Below, in pieces: positions 34,701 to 48,729 of a stretch of 64,000 nucleotides of DNA. Each line of letters opens with the position of its first letter. The stretch's first letter is position 1. Position numbers and translations under genes: made by a program. The notes under the pieces are model-generated. The model was not told the DNA's origin and did no database searches. It saw only the letters and a program-made list of their open reading frames with translations. Origin of the DNA: Branchiostoma belcheri (Eukaryota; Chordata; Leptocardii; Amphioxiformes; Branchiostomatidae); NCBI RefSeq assembly GCF_001625305.1, contig NW_017803865.1, positions 1,188,002 through 1,252,001 on the forward strand, read 5' to 3'.

Positions 34701-37700
34701 TATTTTTGCATAGCCTGTTAGAGTATGTGTATTGGTAGAGCTATTTGGTAATCGCGATTTTTGTTAAGGTATAGCAGTAGCAGACTTTCAAAATACATAA
34801 TTTATCTTCCTTCTCAGCCCACTATGCGAAGTAAATGAGCGCGCTTTCGGTTTCCGCTTACTTTTGTAGCAAGAAGATCATCTGAGCTATCAACTTCAGT
34901 AAAATCTAGCCTAGTCTAAAACGGGCTCTTGGTTGAAGAAAGCTTAGGCTCTGCGTGTTTGTGATTTCCACTAGCGATCAACCGATCTTGTTTGTGTGTG
35001 TGTGCAAGGGGGAGGGGGGCAGATATCGTGGGTGGAGCAGTGAGAGTAGTGGTCACTGATCAGACCAGATTCAGCCAGATCACAGTAAAGGCCAAACGCA
35101 GGTAGGTTATTAGCTCATGTTAGGTGCGTAATATCAACTGTCGAACTCTAAATTTATGTGCAGGACCTGAGATAGAGGTTTGCACTGATTTGCACCAGAT
35201 GTTCAACTCACTAAATAAATTGTTTGTTGGATTATTCGCAAATGGAGTTACAACAAGTTGAAATTCAGTCCAAGTTTGAATCTGTCTTGTTCAGCCAATG
35301 TAAGTTGCCATTGGGCACAGTGCATCTTAGCAAGTACTTGGTGATGGTTGGTTATTACTTTGATTAGTCTTCAATTGACTTTGCATGACTTGTCACACCT
35401 AACGTTATAACCTTTGCACATCTAACTCCAAGCATTATTTAAAGCTACACAGTATGTAAACCCTAACACAAAAGAATGAAATTCAATTTCATCTGATCAC
35501 ATGATATCTCTGTTGTTGATTTTTATTGACCACCAACAATATCACATCTAAAACAATGTCCCATTTGTTATAATGTGTCAAGCACATGGGTTGCTGGTGC
35601 ACGGTGCAAGTAGACATTAGAAATAGCAACATGATGAGTTTGCAGTGAAAGATCATTATAAAGTGTCTATCTGCACCAATCTGTATTTCAAGTCCAGAAC
35701 ATAGGCAAATTTATTATAATGGAGAGCTAATTATGGTATATGACCTGTCATCTTTCCAGCTTTCCAATTGACACATCTGCATTAGTTTTATTTACTACTG
35801 GATAATACTATAATAAAGTTTAAAACTAAGAAATATTTGCAGTGGTTTTATGTTGGTATTGACCTCTCGCCTCAAACTAACCGCAACACAAGCATATGGC
35901 CTGTCATGCATTGTATTGCAACTGTGAACTTGTATTTGAAACACCACATATACCTCCTCCCTCAAGGAGCTTACTTGATTTTCCTCTTGCAAATCAATTC
36001 AGATACTCTTTTATATACAGGTAACACTTTTATTTAGACTCATTCTCAGTCACTGAAGAAAGATAGCAGATGCTATTGTATTTGAAACATCTGACTTCTC
36101 AGAGAGATGAGAGAATTTGTCCAGTTGCTTATATTTCGTATTATGCGTTATGTCCTGTTCTCTGCCACCCTACCCCCCAAATTACTAGTAAGCCACTGTG
36201 ACCCACCACGCCCACAGCTATACCCCATGTACACGTGGCAGAGACTGGTTCAACCAGTACTAAATTACAGTTGTTCATTTGAGCCAAACAGCTTGTCTTA
36301 GCCTGTGTAGTTATAAATAAATTTTATTTGATCAGATAAGAAGCTGTGCAAACTCTCCATCTGGACTCAGACAGAACAGGTAGCATTTTTATATTGAATT
36401 CTCAGCAGAATATAGTAGAAGTCCGGCAGCAGAGTTTTTTGTTGTTGTTCTGACAGGAGGAATAGATTTGAACCCAATTTTGTAAAGACTATAAGTATAT
36501 CCTTGTCATATGTAAGAGACAGATTCAAATGTAAGCATTATTACTACCAGCATAAATGTTTACAAATGCTGCAAATGCAGGCCTGACTTCAGAGATAGGG
36601 GAAAGTGTGAAATCTGTTTCGTAGTACAGATAGTCCTAAATTGCTTCTGATGGAATTGCCAAACATCTGTCAACATTTCGTGAATATGGTGGCGTCTTTC
36701 AACTCGAACATTCATCAATGTTAACAAATTGCTACTACAATGTACAATGTAGTGGATCCCAAATCTTGCGTTCCCTGCACTGTTGTCCAGTTTACACATG
36801 CCTTGTGATCCATGAATTGTGACTCACTTGATCTTTGGTCTGGGAGGAAAGCATCATAGCATGTGGTAGTCTTCATATTGAAATGCCAAGCTTGGCAGGT
36901 GGAACCCTGTCCAAAGACTCTCCTAAATTAATCCTAATGGATGTTATTAGTGGTGATCAAGTTCCACAAAAAAAGTAAGTTGACCAAGACAGCACCCACA
37001 AAGGACAGGTGGAGCACAGTGGAAATGTTACCATTTTTCTAGAAATAACTTATTGCAAATTTGAAGTCTATCTCATTCTCAATCTGCTGTCTCGCTCCCA
37101 TAGATAATATCTTGTGGAGCTGTCCCAAGGACAAGTGAGATTGTAATTATGGTCAGGGTAGCACGTAGTCCTCTAGGTGTTGGGGACAATCTGATACATT
37201 TGTGTACTAGTGATAGGTAGCGTAAAAAGCTGGTGACTTGTGGGAACTACAAATTTACATTATGAGTATCAGCTATTTTATTTTGTGAAGAATAGTTCTT
37301 TTATTCTTTATTAGTTTATATTACAGTCATTTATCTAACCAGCATATTTTTCAATAATGTAATGATAGTAGATTAGTAGTATTTCAGTTTGTATCTTCTT
37401 GCTAGATCATGGGACAATTTTTCAAGATTGCCATGTACTAGTTGCACGTTATATAATGTGATACGTTCCAATGTTATATAACTTCTCAGCATTTAGCCTG
37501 TGTTATATAATGAATCTCTCACTGTCGTAAAACAGGTTGGCTGGGCAAAGCTGCTAGGGTCAAGATTCAGACAGGCTAACTCAGCATTGTCACTAATATC
37601 ATGTCTAAAACTACCCGTTTCTGTTAGTTGCAGTATTGAAAATTGTACTGTGATCTTGCTGCAAATTCAGCGTTCTTGAATTGGTCGCTGTGGTTTTTGT

Positions 37701-39797
37701 TTCGTGGTTTTTGCAATGACCATTCCAATGTGGATTCCTGACACTGCAAATATTCTTTTCCAATGTAAGTGCGTATATACTATATATGTGTATACTGCTA
37801 TACTACATAATTTTTTCAACTGTAAAAATGCCACCAAAACCTCCCTTGGTCCTTTATTGCAGGTTCTTGTGAAAGTAGATGAATTTAGTGTAACTGCATA
37901 AAAATTATGAATTTAGTGTAACTGCACAAAAATTGTGCATGAAATGATGCACATGTGATGTGATATTTAAGTTCCAGATCTATAGTAATCACAATTAAAA
38001 TTATTAGAATGAGGTGATTCATTTGTGTTTGCAAGTACAGCACAGTAGTATCCAATTTGAGATAAAACTACCACTGGGGTCCTTGAGTTTGACATGAGTA
38101 GACAGCATCATCATTTCAGCAGCGTTTTTTTGTAATGTATGATTAATCATTAAAGGACTAGGTTCATGTAACATGTCATTATGCAAGCCATAGAATTATT
38201 TTCCAGCACTGTAATCTGTTATTGGTACTTGCAAAAAACACAGTTGTATCCAGGGCACATAGACCTGTTGAGCATCCAATACATGATTCAGTATTTGATA
38301 TTCATAACCAGTCGCATGCATGTTTTCATGATGTTAATTTGGTCTGCATATTCCTCCTCATGTTCCTGATATTGAGAAATAAGATTTGATGACGGTTCCT
38401 GTCACAGTGGAAGGTTTTCAACCCTGTGCCGTCTGGCTTCTATCAGGCTAATTTACAGGGGGGTCAGAAGTGGGTCAGAAGCAGGCATGATGGGTGATAC
38501 AGAGGAACGCAGTCAAGATCAAGGTCACCTTGGCAGGGCAGGAAGCATTCCCAGGTTTCCTTCCATGCATAATTGTGCGTAGTTCCTGTACCTGCAGTTC
38601 TGTTGGGAATGTACCAAAACCAGGGTTGATTTTAATAATTTTTAATGCTGTAGCGAACAGGCTGCAGTTATGACCCAGTATATCTTTAATAGATTTGTCT
38701 TTAATGTGTTAAATAGATTTGCATTCAACTTTAAGGGAAAGGAAGATAGGAAGACAGTATTTACAAGGAAATGCAGCATATATTTTCCTTGTTATCTATT
38801 ACCCCCTTTCCTGAAGTAAACCATCCCGAATATTCAAATGAAAATTGTCTGGACTGCAAAAAATTACAGGTGTTTACAGCAGCCCTAAATAGACCTTATT
38901 TTCATTGGACTATATTATGGCACAGGAGGTAAAAATGCTGTAAATTGATTAATGAATTTGCAGGGTCTTAATTTTGAGGTGGGAGGGGAAAGATGTTCAC
39001 ATTGGAAGCAACACATACGTTCCCTGTGTGAGGAGTTTGAGATGGTGAAAGGTCACTATGAAAACTACAAACATAAAATCACCATGAAACAAGTTTGAAC
39101 TACAATATTCAACACAAGAAATTGGACTCACCCAAATATTCGACTGTACAACTCCAGTCTTTATCAAGGAATGAGCAATCCACCGCTCCTCAATTTCTTG
39201 TGTTGGATATTGCAGTTCAAACTTATTTCATAATGACTCCTACCAACACAGATGAACTTTCAAGATAACATAAAACCACTGTCGACTCTTCACATTTCTT
39301 GTGACAATTAGGCTCACTTTAGACTGGGAAAAACATTTCATATGAAGGGTCAGGAGCACTATCATGCCTATGGCGAGGAAGAAAGCTGATTCAAGCCCGG
39401 GAATTGCCAGTCCCTGTACATGGCCCCTCAGTCTTCTTTGTTGGGCGAGTACTTGACATCACAATGCAGGAAAATGTGCGTAACAAACGTTAAATACATG
39501 AACGTATGTCGCAAGGTGAAATATGTAGCTCTTCTTCTGCCATTTTGGATCATTTTGACCAGCAAAATCCCACACCACGGGTGGCGTGCTATGCTTCCAC
39601 CCGTGTCTAAAGACAACCCGTACTGGTAGCGAGGGGTTTCAGAGTGGTATACCTCTTCTAGTCTAAAGTGAGCCTTCGAAAAAAAATCGCCCTATGATGA
39701 GCAGAATGGACTCTTCCACGCTCTTTTTTTTATTTTTTTATTTACTTCAGAATTCACCTCAAAACAAGGCTCGTGAGAGCCACTTACATGTTTTGGG

Positions 39798-40085
39798 TTA
39801 CAGTGATGACTGCGTGGTCAGATATTTGTTTACCCTTGATTTAAACCGTTGGAGGTTGTAATTAGTGGTGAAACATTCACAGGGAAGCTTGTTCCACAGT
39901 GAAGTGGTTCTGGGGAAGAAACTGTCAGCATGAAATTTTCTCTTGACTGATGGACTATTGAGGAAGAAAGGGTGATTTTCTGCTGTTGTAAAGTTACAAG
40001 GTTGTACCAATTATGTGTACAGCCCTTGTCCTCTGAGAAAATTACCAGTGCAGTTACTGGGTGGGTGATATTTATGCCTGACCCA
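39798..40085 (-). mobile_element. LINE 3' end fragment (reverse-transcriptase ORF tail)
   Basis: On the minus strand, 40010-39798 encodes SFFPRTTSLWNKLP followed by YNLQRFKSRVNKYL and a stop. This is the usual end of a non-LTR retrotransposon ORF2 (R-T-x-x-x-W-N-x-L-P, then F-K-x-x-x-x-x-Y-L). Upstream similarity continues in another frame to about 40085, so the copy is frameshifted as well as truncated. Confidence 0.75.
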
Positions 40086-41116
40086 AACAAAGAAATACTA
40101 GTAGTAGACAATGACAGGTGCTCTCACTAATCAAATACTATAGATTCATTTATTTTTTTGGACTTCATTTTGCATTAGAAGGCAAAAGGTTTTGGGCAAT
40201 CAAACAATACTGTTGCACAAAAACGTATTCACAGTGTTATGATGTCATGGGAAGAGGCAATACTAAAACTTACTAAAAGCTCTAAAAATAAAACCATCGC
40301 AAATATTTCAAGATTCCCTGTATTCTGTTGAAGGTGTGTTCATCTATCATATAATGAGCCATGGATTACCTCAAATGACAGCAGTAATAAAGGATATAAT
40401 GAACCCTATTGTGATGAAAGAATAATATTCTACATTCTTTTGTTACCTGTTATATGGCCCAAAATTTGGATAAAAATATGCATATACATAGAAAATATGC
40501 ATACACACACTGATGCACATGCAGGCGCACGCACACAGTCACACGTTCATGCTTGCTCGAGAAAATTGAAAAAGATGGTTAGGGCACAAATATTAATCAG
40601 GCATATATATATATATAGAATCATCATTCGATCGAAAAAACAACAACATAAAACCAGTTTGAAAAAAGCAAGTACAAATTCTGATCCCGATGTCATGATC
40701 ATCCTATCAGCAGCTGAGCATGTGTTTTGTTATTCTTTTGCCGTGAAAAGTAGCTTGAATCAGTCTGAACACACTGGAAGAGAGTTCCGATCCAGTTTGA
40801 ACCACATGGTTCTCCTTGAAAGTTATCCATGTCTAATATCTAGCATAGATGGCGATGTGAAAATCTGAAAATATCCTTATGGTAATAAACAAGCTCCAGC
40901 TAGTAAATGTATACGGCTACTATACTGGCCACACATGTGGATCTTATGCACCAATAAATATTAACTAGCACATTTATGTGTTCACACTTCTGAGTAAAGT
41001 GTAATGTTCATTTTAACTGAGAGTTTCCACAGCTGTTGCTGACAACATGATGGTGGCCCTTTGATCCCCAGTTGGCAAATGTGACCATGTTTGCTATAAA
41101 AAGTAAGCGCCTAGTG

Positions 41117-41508
41117 CTCTCTCCAAGCAGGGGTTAGGGTTGTTTTCAGATGTTTTATTAGACAGTTTATGACACTTCCTATTTTGTCNNNNNNNNNNNN
41201 NNNNNNNNNNNNNNNNNNNNNNNNNNNNNNNNNNNNNNNNNNNNNNNNNNNNNNNNNNNNNNNNNNNNNNNNNNNNNNNNNNNNNNNNNNNNNNNNNNNN
41301 NNNNNNNNNNNNNNNNNNNNNNNNNNNNNNNNNNNNNNNNNNNNNNNNNNNNNNNNNNNNNNNNNNNNNNNNNNNNNNAGTTATGACACTTTCTATTTGT
41401 CAGTTTTCTTTGGGTTAGGCCAATATACCCAAAGAAATAGAAATCCTGACAAAATAGCTAAAATGCCTGAAAAATGTCAAAAATGAATCTATCCTCAGCT
41501 TGGAGAGC
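41117..41508. mobile_element. Probable CTCCAAGCAGA-family element spanning the assembly gap
   Basis: CTCTCTCCAAGCAGGGGTTA at 41117 and CAGCTTGGAGAG near 41497-41508 are inverted ends like those at 52811-52996. The middle is unknown because of the N run. Confidence 0.5.
41189..41378. other. Assembly gap (190 N)
   Basis: A run of N. The ~25 bases on the left (41164-41188) and right (41379-41403) are nearly the same sequence (AGTTATGACACTTTC type), so the gap may sit in a tandem repeat or may be an artefact of joining two reads of the same place. Confidence 0.98.
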
Positions 41509-42191
41509 TAGTCCCATGAACATCACGCTGAATATGCTGAGGTCAGGGGTTATGTCATCGCCAGCATTTGTGGGAGCAGTTTGGGGAACAATTTATCCTT
41601 GGACCCATAACACCAGGGACATGGGCAGGCTCCTGTGACATGGGATCCTTGTCCAGGCGGCAGAAATAGTTTGTATTTTAGTCTTGGGCCTTGAAGGTAT
41701 GGAGGTTTCCTCTTGTACTTTAGGCCAATCTTTATATCTATTCATGTTTATAGATCATTTTTCAGTTAGGCATCAGCATATGTTGTATTCTGGGATGATA
41801 AGGAGTAATGTTGTAAATTTTTTTTGCTAGGCCTTAATTTTGCATAAGGAGGGAAATGGAGGTTTTCATATAACAATGAAGCATGTCTGCAAAATGTACT
41901 GAACCTGTGCGAAATTTTCATGGTTTCACGCAATAGAATTTTGCCTGTTGCAGACAATATCTGTTCCGATACAACATTTGAAAACTACTGGTATAGACAG
42001 AATGTCATCTTTAACGGTGCACACCCCAGTTCTTCTGCGACCAGGGTCCGTGGTAGTGAATAGTAAAAAGTGACGAAAAGGGTTTTGAGGGTTCAAGTTT
42101 GAGGCGACATTTCTCATAAATTGCCAATACAGCCATAAAAGGCACAATACAGGTTTTGCGCTAGCACAGTTTGTTCTGCTATATATGCCTA

Positions 42192-42583
42192 AGGCCACAC
42201 CGACTTAATTTTGTGGATGACATCCGCACGCGCATTAATTTTCGCCTGTCCTAAAAAAAAGATCACGTCCTCTGAAGCTCTGACCTGGGTCTAGGCCTGG
42301 GTAGTCCATGCTAGTTAGCGACAATAGGGAGCCGGCGGTAACTCTGGAGGACGGCACCCGAAGCTCCAGATCTCAGTACATATGTACAGTGCCGATTCAA
42401 AACTTCACAAAAAGCCAACATGTGCCGGCCTGTCGTATACATCGCATATTCACAATACCAGCTTTGTATTCCTGTGGTTTAGAAGCATTTTTATTTTTCG
42501 TCAGAATTTTTTTTATTCGCCCGCGCGCACTAGTTTGGGGGTCTTCAGCGGATGTCATCCGTAAAATTAAGACGGTGTGGCCT
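42192..42583. mobile_element. Complete MITE of the AGGCCACACC family
   Basis: The left end AGGCCACACCGACTTAATTT and the right end are inverted repeats over ~38 bases (AGGCCACACCG, CTTAATTTT, GGATGACATCCGC). Subterminal CGCGCG/CGCACG blocks sit on both sides. There is no coding sequence. Fragments of the family lie at 4582, about 46707 and 54950. Confidence 0.85.
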
Positions 42584-42869
42584 AATGTGGTGATACTAGT
42601 CTGATAATGATTCTAGAAAGATGACAACTGATGCACACATGAGATTAAACCTGAATCTTGGTCCTACAACTTATTGCCACCAAGACAACCATGTTATGGC
42701 TACCATTTGATGGTACTACTGCACATAAATTTAGTTCACTTGTCTAAAATTAGTACACGTAATGAAGGAACAACATATAAAAAGTATTTATTGTAAATGA
42801 TGATGTTAGGATGAGGACTTAGGTAATTTTTCATTTTGAGCCAAAGCTAGTAGGATATTGAATGAAAGC

Positions 42870-43132
42870 AGGGCTCATTTTTTCTGCCATTTTTCACGTA
42901 AAAGTATACAGAAAAAAAATTTGGGTACACAATATAAGTAATCCGGCAATGGTTTAATTATTTTTTCTGACACAAATGTCAAGAATATGCTGTATACAGA
43001 CATAATACATAACTAGTTTACATTTGTACCTTTGCGTACCTAACCCCATGCAGTACCCACAGTCAAATATTAGGAGCACAGGTCCAATTTTGGTTGTACA
43101 AAAGTGCATACACACCCAGTATTTCCAGCCCT
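42870..43132 (+). mobile_element. Repeat of the AGGGCTGGAAAT family
   Basis: It begins AGGGCTCATTTTT and ends CACCCAGTATTTCCAGCCCT, imperfect inverted ends. It contains TTTGCGTACCTAACCCCATG, matching the other copies. There is no coding capacity. Confidence 0.75.
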
Positions 43133-44121
43133 GCAAGGGTGGGATTTGAAAAGATAGAATCCAGCTAATTACAAAACACGATGACACTAGTTTGTAGCGC
43201 AGTTTCTGAAGATGATGCCAGAAAGTTGACAACTGATGCGCACACGAGTTGACAGATGAAGCCTGATCCTACAAAGCAATTATTCCTAATTGGTACAAAG
43301 ACAACCATATCGCTGCTTCTGTCGGCGGACTGCGCATACTTTGTTCCACATGAAAGTTTGGCAGATCTGAAATATCATCTACCGACGCGACAACGCAATG
43401 GGCAAGATTTCAACACAATTAGTGATAATTGCCATGATTGGGGCCTTGTAGGAAAGACAGTGGGTGTGGTACTGTACAGGTCATGTGGAACTAGACCGGA
43501 TCGTAAGACCCTAAACCAATTTTAGGTACAGGTACACGGGTTTACATGTACATGTTATAGGTACAGGCCTGGACAAGTTAGGCCAATCATCTGTATGCCA
43601 ATCTACATGTATCCAACTGTCAGTCCATACGTTCAGGTCCTTACTTTTTTGCTATATTTGTACTTTTTTGCTAGTTGCCATACTTTTAGCTTATCAAGAC
43701 ACGTGCTCCAGTTGTCCTCGATATTTTTACAGCGCTCTCCATATGAAATGAAGCAATCAACAGTTGATTTGCAATTCATGAGAATATTCCAGATATTTTG
43801 AGAGAAATAGCTGGGATGTGCTCTTTAATAGGGCAATACAGCTCTCTGATAGTAGCCTCATCTATAATTAGACATGTCAGAGAACCACCTCCCCAGTTTT
43901 TGCTTATCAACTTGTCGCTTTTTATCTTTTCTGGTTTAGACCAGCCTTCACTAGTACTCATTATAGATAGTAGATTTGAGCGAAAATCAGGTGAATACGA
44001 GTACTCTAGTTGGCCAGGAGAGTAAGCTCATGGTAATGGGAACATTGGACAAACAAAACCATACGGTGGCCAAACTTCAGCAAATCATTCTCCCAATTTG
44101 GCTAAATTTTCATATATTTCA

Positions 44122-44203
44122 TAGCCTGGGTACCATCTGATTTGTACTGGCAACTCCCCAAAAATTTGGGGTTACCTTTACAAATCGGATGGCACCCAGG
44201 CTA
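44122..44203. mobile_element. Hairpin MITE of the TAGCCTGGGT family
   Basis: The 82-base unit has arms TAGCCTGGGTACCATCTGAT and its reverse complement with a few mismatches, as in the 27659 copy. Confidence 0.85.
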
Positions 44204-44634
44204 TATATTTGAGGCAGTATAGACTACTATAGTTAGTCTGGTTGAGGCTAGCTGGATGCCAAGAGATGGCTAAATATTCCATCCTCTCATCTTTAGTACT
44301 TTACTCCCATGTTACTGCACAGTAATCCAGAAGGAAATGTGATGTGTGAAGTAAAGCTAAGGATAAGACCATCTAAGGCTATCATAACGAATTTGGAAAG
44401 GCCGTTGTTCATCATGTATTAATAATATATAGCCGTTATTATCCAGGGGAAGGGATTGGTTGTGACAGCTGCCATACATGTATGTTGTGTGGAACCATTG
44501 AAGGTGAATTAGGACTGGTTCATCACTTCAGCCAAGTGCCTTTGCATTGAATCGCATTCTTTTTCATTTTCACAACCTGAGCTACAGGAGTCATTCCACC
44601 TATCCCTTATTTGACCATTGGGGCAACACAGAAG

Positions 44635-44704
44635 TAGCCTGTGTACCATCCTATTTTTTTGGAGTGAGTGTGGTAGCCCTGGCAAGTAGGACAGCACCCA
44701 GGCA
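44635..44704. mobile_element. Degenerate TAGCCTGGGT hairpin element
   Basis: The left arm TAGCCTGTGTACCATCCTAT and the right arm AGTAGGACAGCACCCAGGCA are recognisable but diverged. Confidence 0.65.
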
Positions 44705-47700
44705 AACACAGAAGATACACTATGGCAACCAATTTTCTCTGGTATGGTTCTGGTTTTGTAATGTCTTATTAACTTCCATTCATTCAGAGCTGGAATGTGA
44801 AAGATTTGTCAAAACTAGTTCAAGCAAGTTGCACCGTGTTGCATACATATCAAGACTTTTATTAAACGTCCTTGGCAAACTGATTAACCTTCTGCCTGCT
44901 GAAGCATTCTTCTGGCACAAAATTTGTTTTTTTTTACAGGCATAAGCAGCAGGCAAAAGGTTGAACCACTTTTCATGTAAGAAACGTCCCCATCAACAGT
45001 CTTTTTTTCTGGAATATTCCTGGAACGTGCGGAATATTCCAGGCCCTCCCCGCGACTGTTGCGTGCTCCATGCCTCTTTCATGACATCACCTGTTGAGTG
45101 CTTGCCAGTAGAAGTACCAAATGAAATTGAATATGCAGCGGTGTATTGCCATTTCATATTGTAAAAGCGGTGTAATTAGGTGTATTATATGACAGCCCAG
45201 CTACAATGTCACCACCCAATTTTGATCGTCCTTCGGATTGGATGTCTCATTAAAGTATTGTGTGCTTGGGGACCCCCGTGGGTCGGCTCGTTATGCTCCA
45301 ATGGAGAAGTGATTCCTTCTCATCATCAGCCTCCCTTGCCTCATCTGTAGGGAAGTCTCTAACAATGCTGATCTGTATCATAGTTGCTCCCAGACTAACT
45401 ATGCTGGTTGAAAAATTAGCCAGACAGGGAGCAGAGTTTACCAGGGGAGGTTGGCCACTGTAGGGTTTCATCTGCCCACACAGTTAAAAACAAATTCTCA
45501 TTGCAGACAAATCTTGGGATATTTTTAACAAAAGTTAACAAAACAGAAAGCCAGAAAAACAGAATCCCAGACAGGCCTAACCCCTAGGCTGTGGATAGCC
45601 TGGCTTCCATCTGTGAAGGCAAGTACATGTATGCCTGCTCCAACCTACCTCCACCTAGGTTATAATATTAAGGTTCATAGTCCTACACCTGTTACAAACA
45701 CAACCATAAACTGAAGTGAAACTGAAAGCACTGGCTTTGACCCTCCTATTGCGAAATTAAATACCCACAAACATAAAATAATCTATGTAGTTTGCGATTG
45801 AACCCAAGGTTCAAAGTTTGTCATGACTCATGGTGCACGTAGCCACATGGTCAGAATTCTCAGAAATGTGTCTGGTCTCACAAAAGGCAGATCCTGATAT
45901 GGTTTAAAGCTGTGACCAAGTGAAAGAAAAATAAAGTTTTCCTTATTCCTGTATCTATCTGTATTGGTATAGCTGGTATAACCACCCTTCAGCATAACAC
46001 CAGCTTCAACACACCAGCTCCTGTAACAGCATGTTGAGATGATAACTAGTGCAAAGTTTCTTCAGTACATGTTGATTTTATCAACAGTTGTAATGAGATA
46101 AAATTGGTAGTTTGCAGCCGTGTTCAATTAATTATCAAATACCAATATACCCCATACAGAGCTTGGAGTTCCAATTTAGAATGTAGCTTTTTTTAATACA
46201 TTGTCCTCCAATGTAAAATGTAGCATTTTTGAAGATATATTTTTTCTTCTGTTTTTCACATGATAAACATAAAGTACAAATGCTAAGCTGCTTTACTACC
46301 TTCTCATTAAACTAAAAGGGGTATGTAGACCTCTATATTTACAGTCAGGCTTTCCATATGGCCTCCTTCAGTTCTGGACGACCCTTCTGCCCACAGTTGC
46401 GTGTGGAGCAATTGTTGAAACCGGTAGTGGGATGAAGTCTTTGCACGTTACCTGGTCATATCTTCCTGGCATGTCACACTACAGACAATCTGCCTGCTAA
46501 AATATTCATGATCTAATCCAGAAGATTAGTTTTGAAGAATGACATTACGTGGCATCGCAGGTGCCGTGCATATTTTCAGGGACAGATGATTCTTAATGTT
46601 GCCAATCTCGAAAGAATATTCTTTACTCAAAAATTTTTGCTGTTACATTTTCCCCATCATCCCTTTACCTTACGCCTTCTCCCGTCGTAGCTGCATGTAT
46701 TCAAGCCCACTTTGACTTAATTTTATGGATTTTATCCTCACGTGCATGTATGTTTTTTTCTGGGTTTTCAAAAAAGGAAAAAGAAAATTATGCCTCCTTG
46801 GTCTACTCAGCTTTAGAATACAGGCATAGATTTGCGACGAAAGTTACTATAATTACAAGAAACAACATGTTGAACAATCCAAGAAAAGACAACTTGTTTG
46901 CTAGAACTGAAGTAGAAGAACATGAAGAAAGCATTTTTATTTTGGTGTATCACATATGTATTTTAAAGTCTAAGGTAAAATATAAAAATATCCTATGTGT
47001 TCAGTTATCATACTTTCCTAGCTGCCAAGTCTCTTTTGTCCTCTGCACTACTATTAATGGTTAGCAGGCTAGTATGGAGAAACACTTACTACCATCAGTA
47101 CTGATATCTATCGGTATTGGTTGGGACGACCTTTCAGTTTCAACCATCTTTGGAAGGTTCCATTATACTCCTGTCTGAGGCCTGAGATGTGGATTAGAAA
47201 TGTGACCAGAGCTAGAAACTTGAAACCTCTCAGGGTGTATATTGTGACTTTTTGATTGATTAGAAAGAAACAAAGTTACAACTTTTACTGGTAACTGTAT
47301 TTGTGTCACTTGCAGCTATTATCCAGTTACATGTATATACATGTAGGTCATTTTCAAATTGGAATGGGAAGTTACTTTTTGTATAACCTGTTTTTAATGT
47401 CCACTCTGGTTTTTGTTCTTGTCTGAAGGACTAGCCTTTAATACTGTAAATCTTGAAATATTCGCAGCGGTTCTATTTTTGTGCTGATTTTTTCACCATG
47501 TCTTCATGACACATTCAATGATTGAACATGCATGTCCAATGTACATGTATTAATAAAACAGAATTACTAGTATATGAACTACAAATTTGAAACATAGTAA
47601 AAAAAAACCCCTTCACTCTCATCCCAAAATAAAACCACAGCGAAAGTAAATGCATTTTACAGTACTCCCCAACCAGTGGTTATTCTAATGGTTTTATTAC

Positions 47701-48729
47701 CCCCTGAATGTGAAATCCACAGGTGTGCTGTTAGAATGGTACAGTAGTGGTGTCAGGACCCACCTTATGGCCTGTGTGCCATCCTGGTGTGTTAATGTGT
47801 GCACAGATAGTCACTATCCACCAGTTATTGCATTACCCGGTAGTAGTGACCATCAGAGCATGTGTATCTGCTGTGAGACTTATATAGCCAGCCAATATAG
47901 CCAGCAGCACAATAAAACCACTGCAAAAGTAAATGCACTTGCAATAATTAGGATTACAATTATAAGTTTACAAATTATCTTTTGTCACTAGACGTATGAA
48001 ACCTAAACACATTGCAATACTTGGGACAAAATAGTCTTTGCTGCATGTTATTATGACCTCTGTAAGATCCAATTCATATATCCTTTTATGCCACCCCTGT
48101 TGACTTATGCTAAGTAATGTGTAGCACATATGGTATGTTATTATTAAAGTAGCAACACAGTAAAACCTGTTGCTCTCTTGTGGCGTTGTTGCCTTGTCAG
48201 AAATTATATGGGTTTATTTTCACCTGTGTATAGTACAGAATAACATTCGTGTGAGTAATTTAACAAGGTTGATTAAGAATTGTTGTCATAGAAATTCTTG
48301 CATGAGAAAACCCTGCACTCCCAGCATATTTGTGTGTGTCTGTGGAGCTGGTATTTATGTATACAAAAAAAGACTGGTATGGTTCAACTGAATGGTTGAA
48401 GAAGCCCTGCAAGGTTACTACCTGTTGCACACGTTTGTTAACCTGTCCTGCACACCTGGTGGCAGGTAACCCAGCCTCGCCAGGTACATGTAGTTCCCCT
48501 CCCCTGCCTGTGTATGATTACCTAAGGCACTCATGCCTGGCCAATTTTCATAACTGTTTGTGTGGGGATTTGCATGTGTAATTAGAAATGAATAGCGAGC
48601 GCGTGCAAGGTGCCCCCGATGCTATTGTTTAGGCTAGCGGGGCCTGCACCTCATTTGCAATTCTAATGGTGCCAAACGTCGTGTTCCCATAGGCTCGTGA
48701 CTGCTGGGATACCTTGTAAAGAGTGGAGT

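Larger units (their letters stand above)
34701..48700. other. 14-kb stretch without a recognised gene
   Basis: I looked on both strands and found no exon with recognisable protein content. Frames are short and AT-rich. What can be named are repeats: a GATGTCTAACCTTCAT-family fragment near 36044-36100, a LINE tail at 39798-40085, several MITEs between 41 and 45 kb, and an assembly gap. TTATATAA occurs three times within 37448-37512. Near 45210-45300 there is a GGATTGGATGTCTCATTAAA-type stretch that also looks repeat-like. Confidence 0.55.

Noticed and set aside
46750-47064. 104-codon lysine-rich frame
   Set aside because: It starts in a degraded AGGCCACACC repeat end and is AT-rich. Probably chance.
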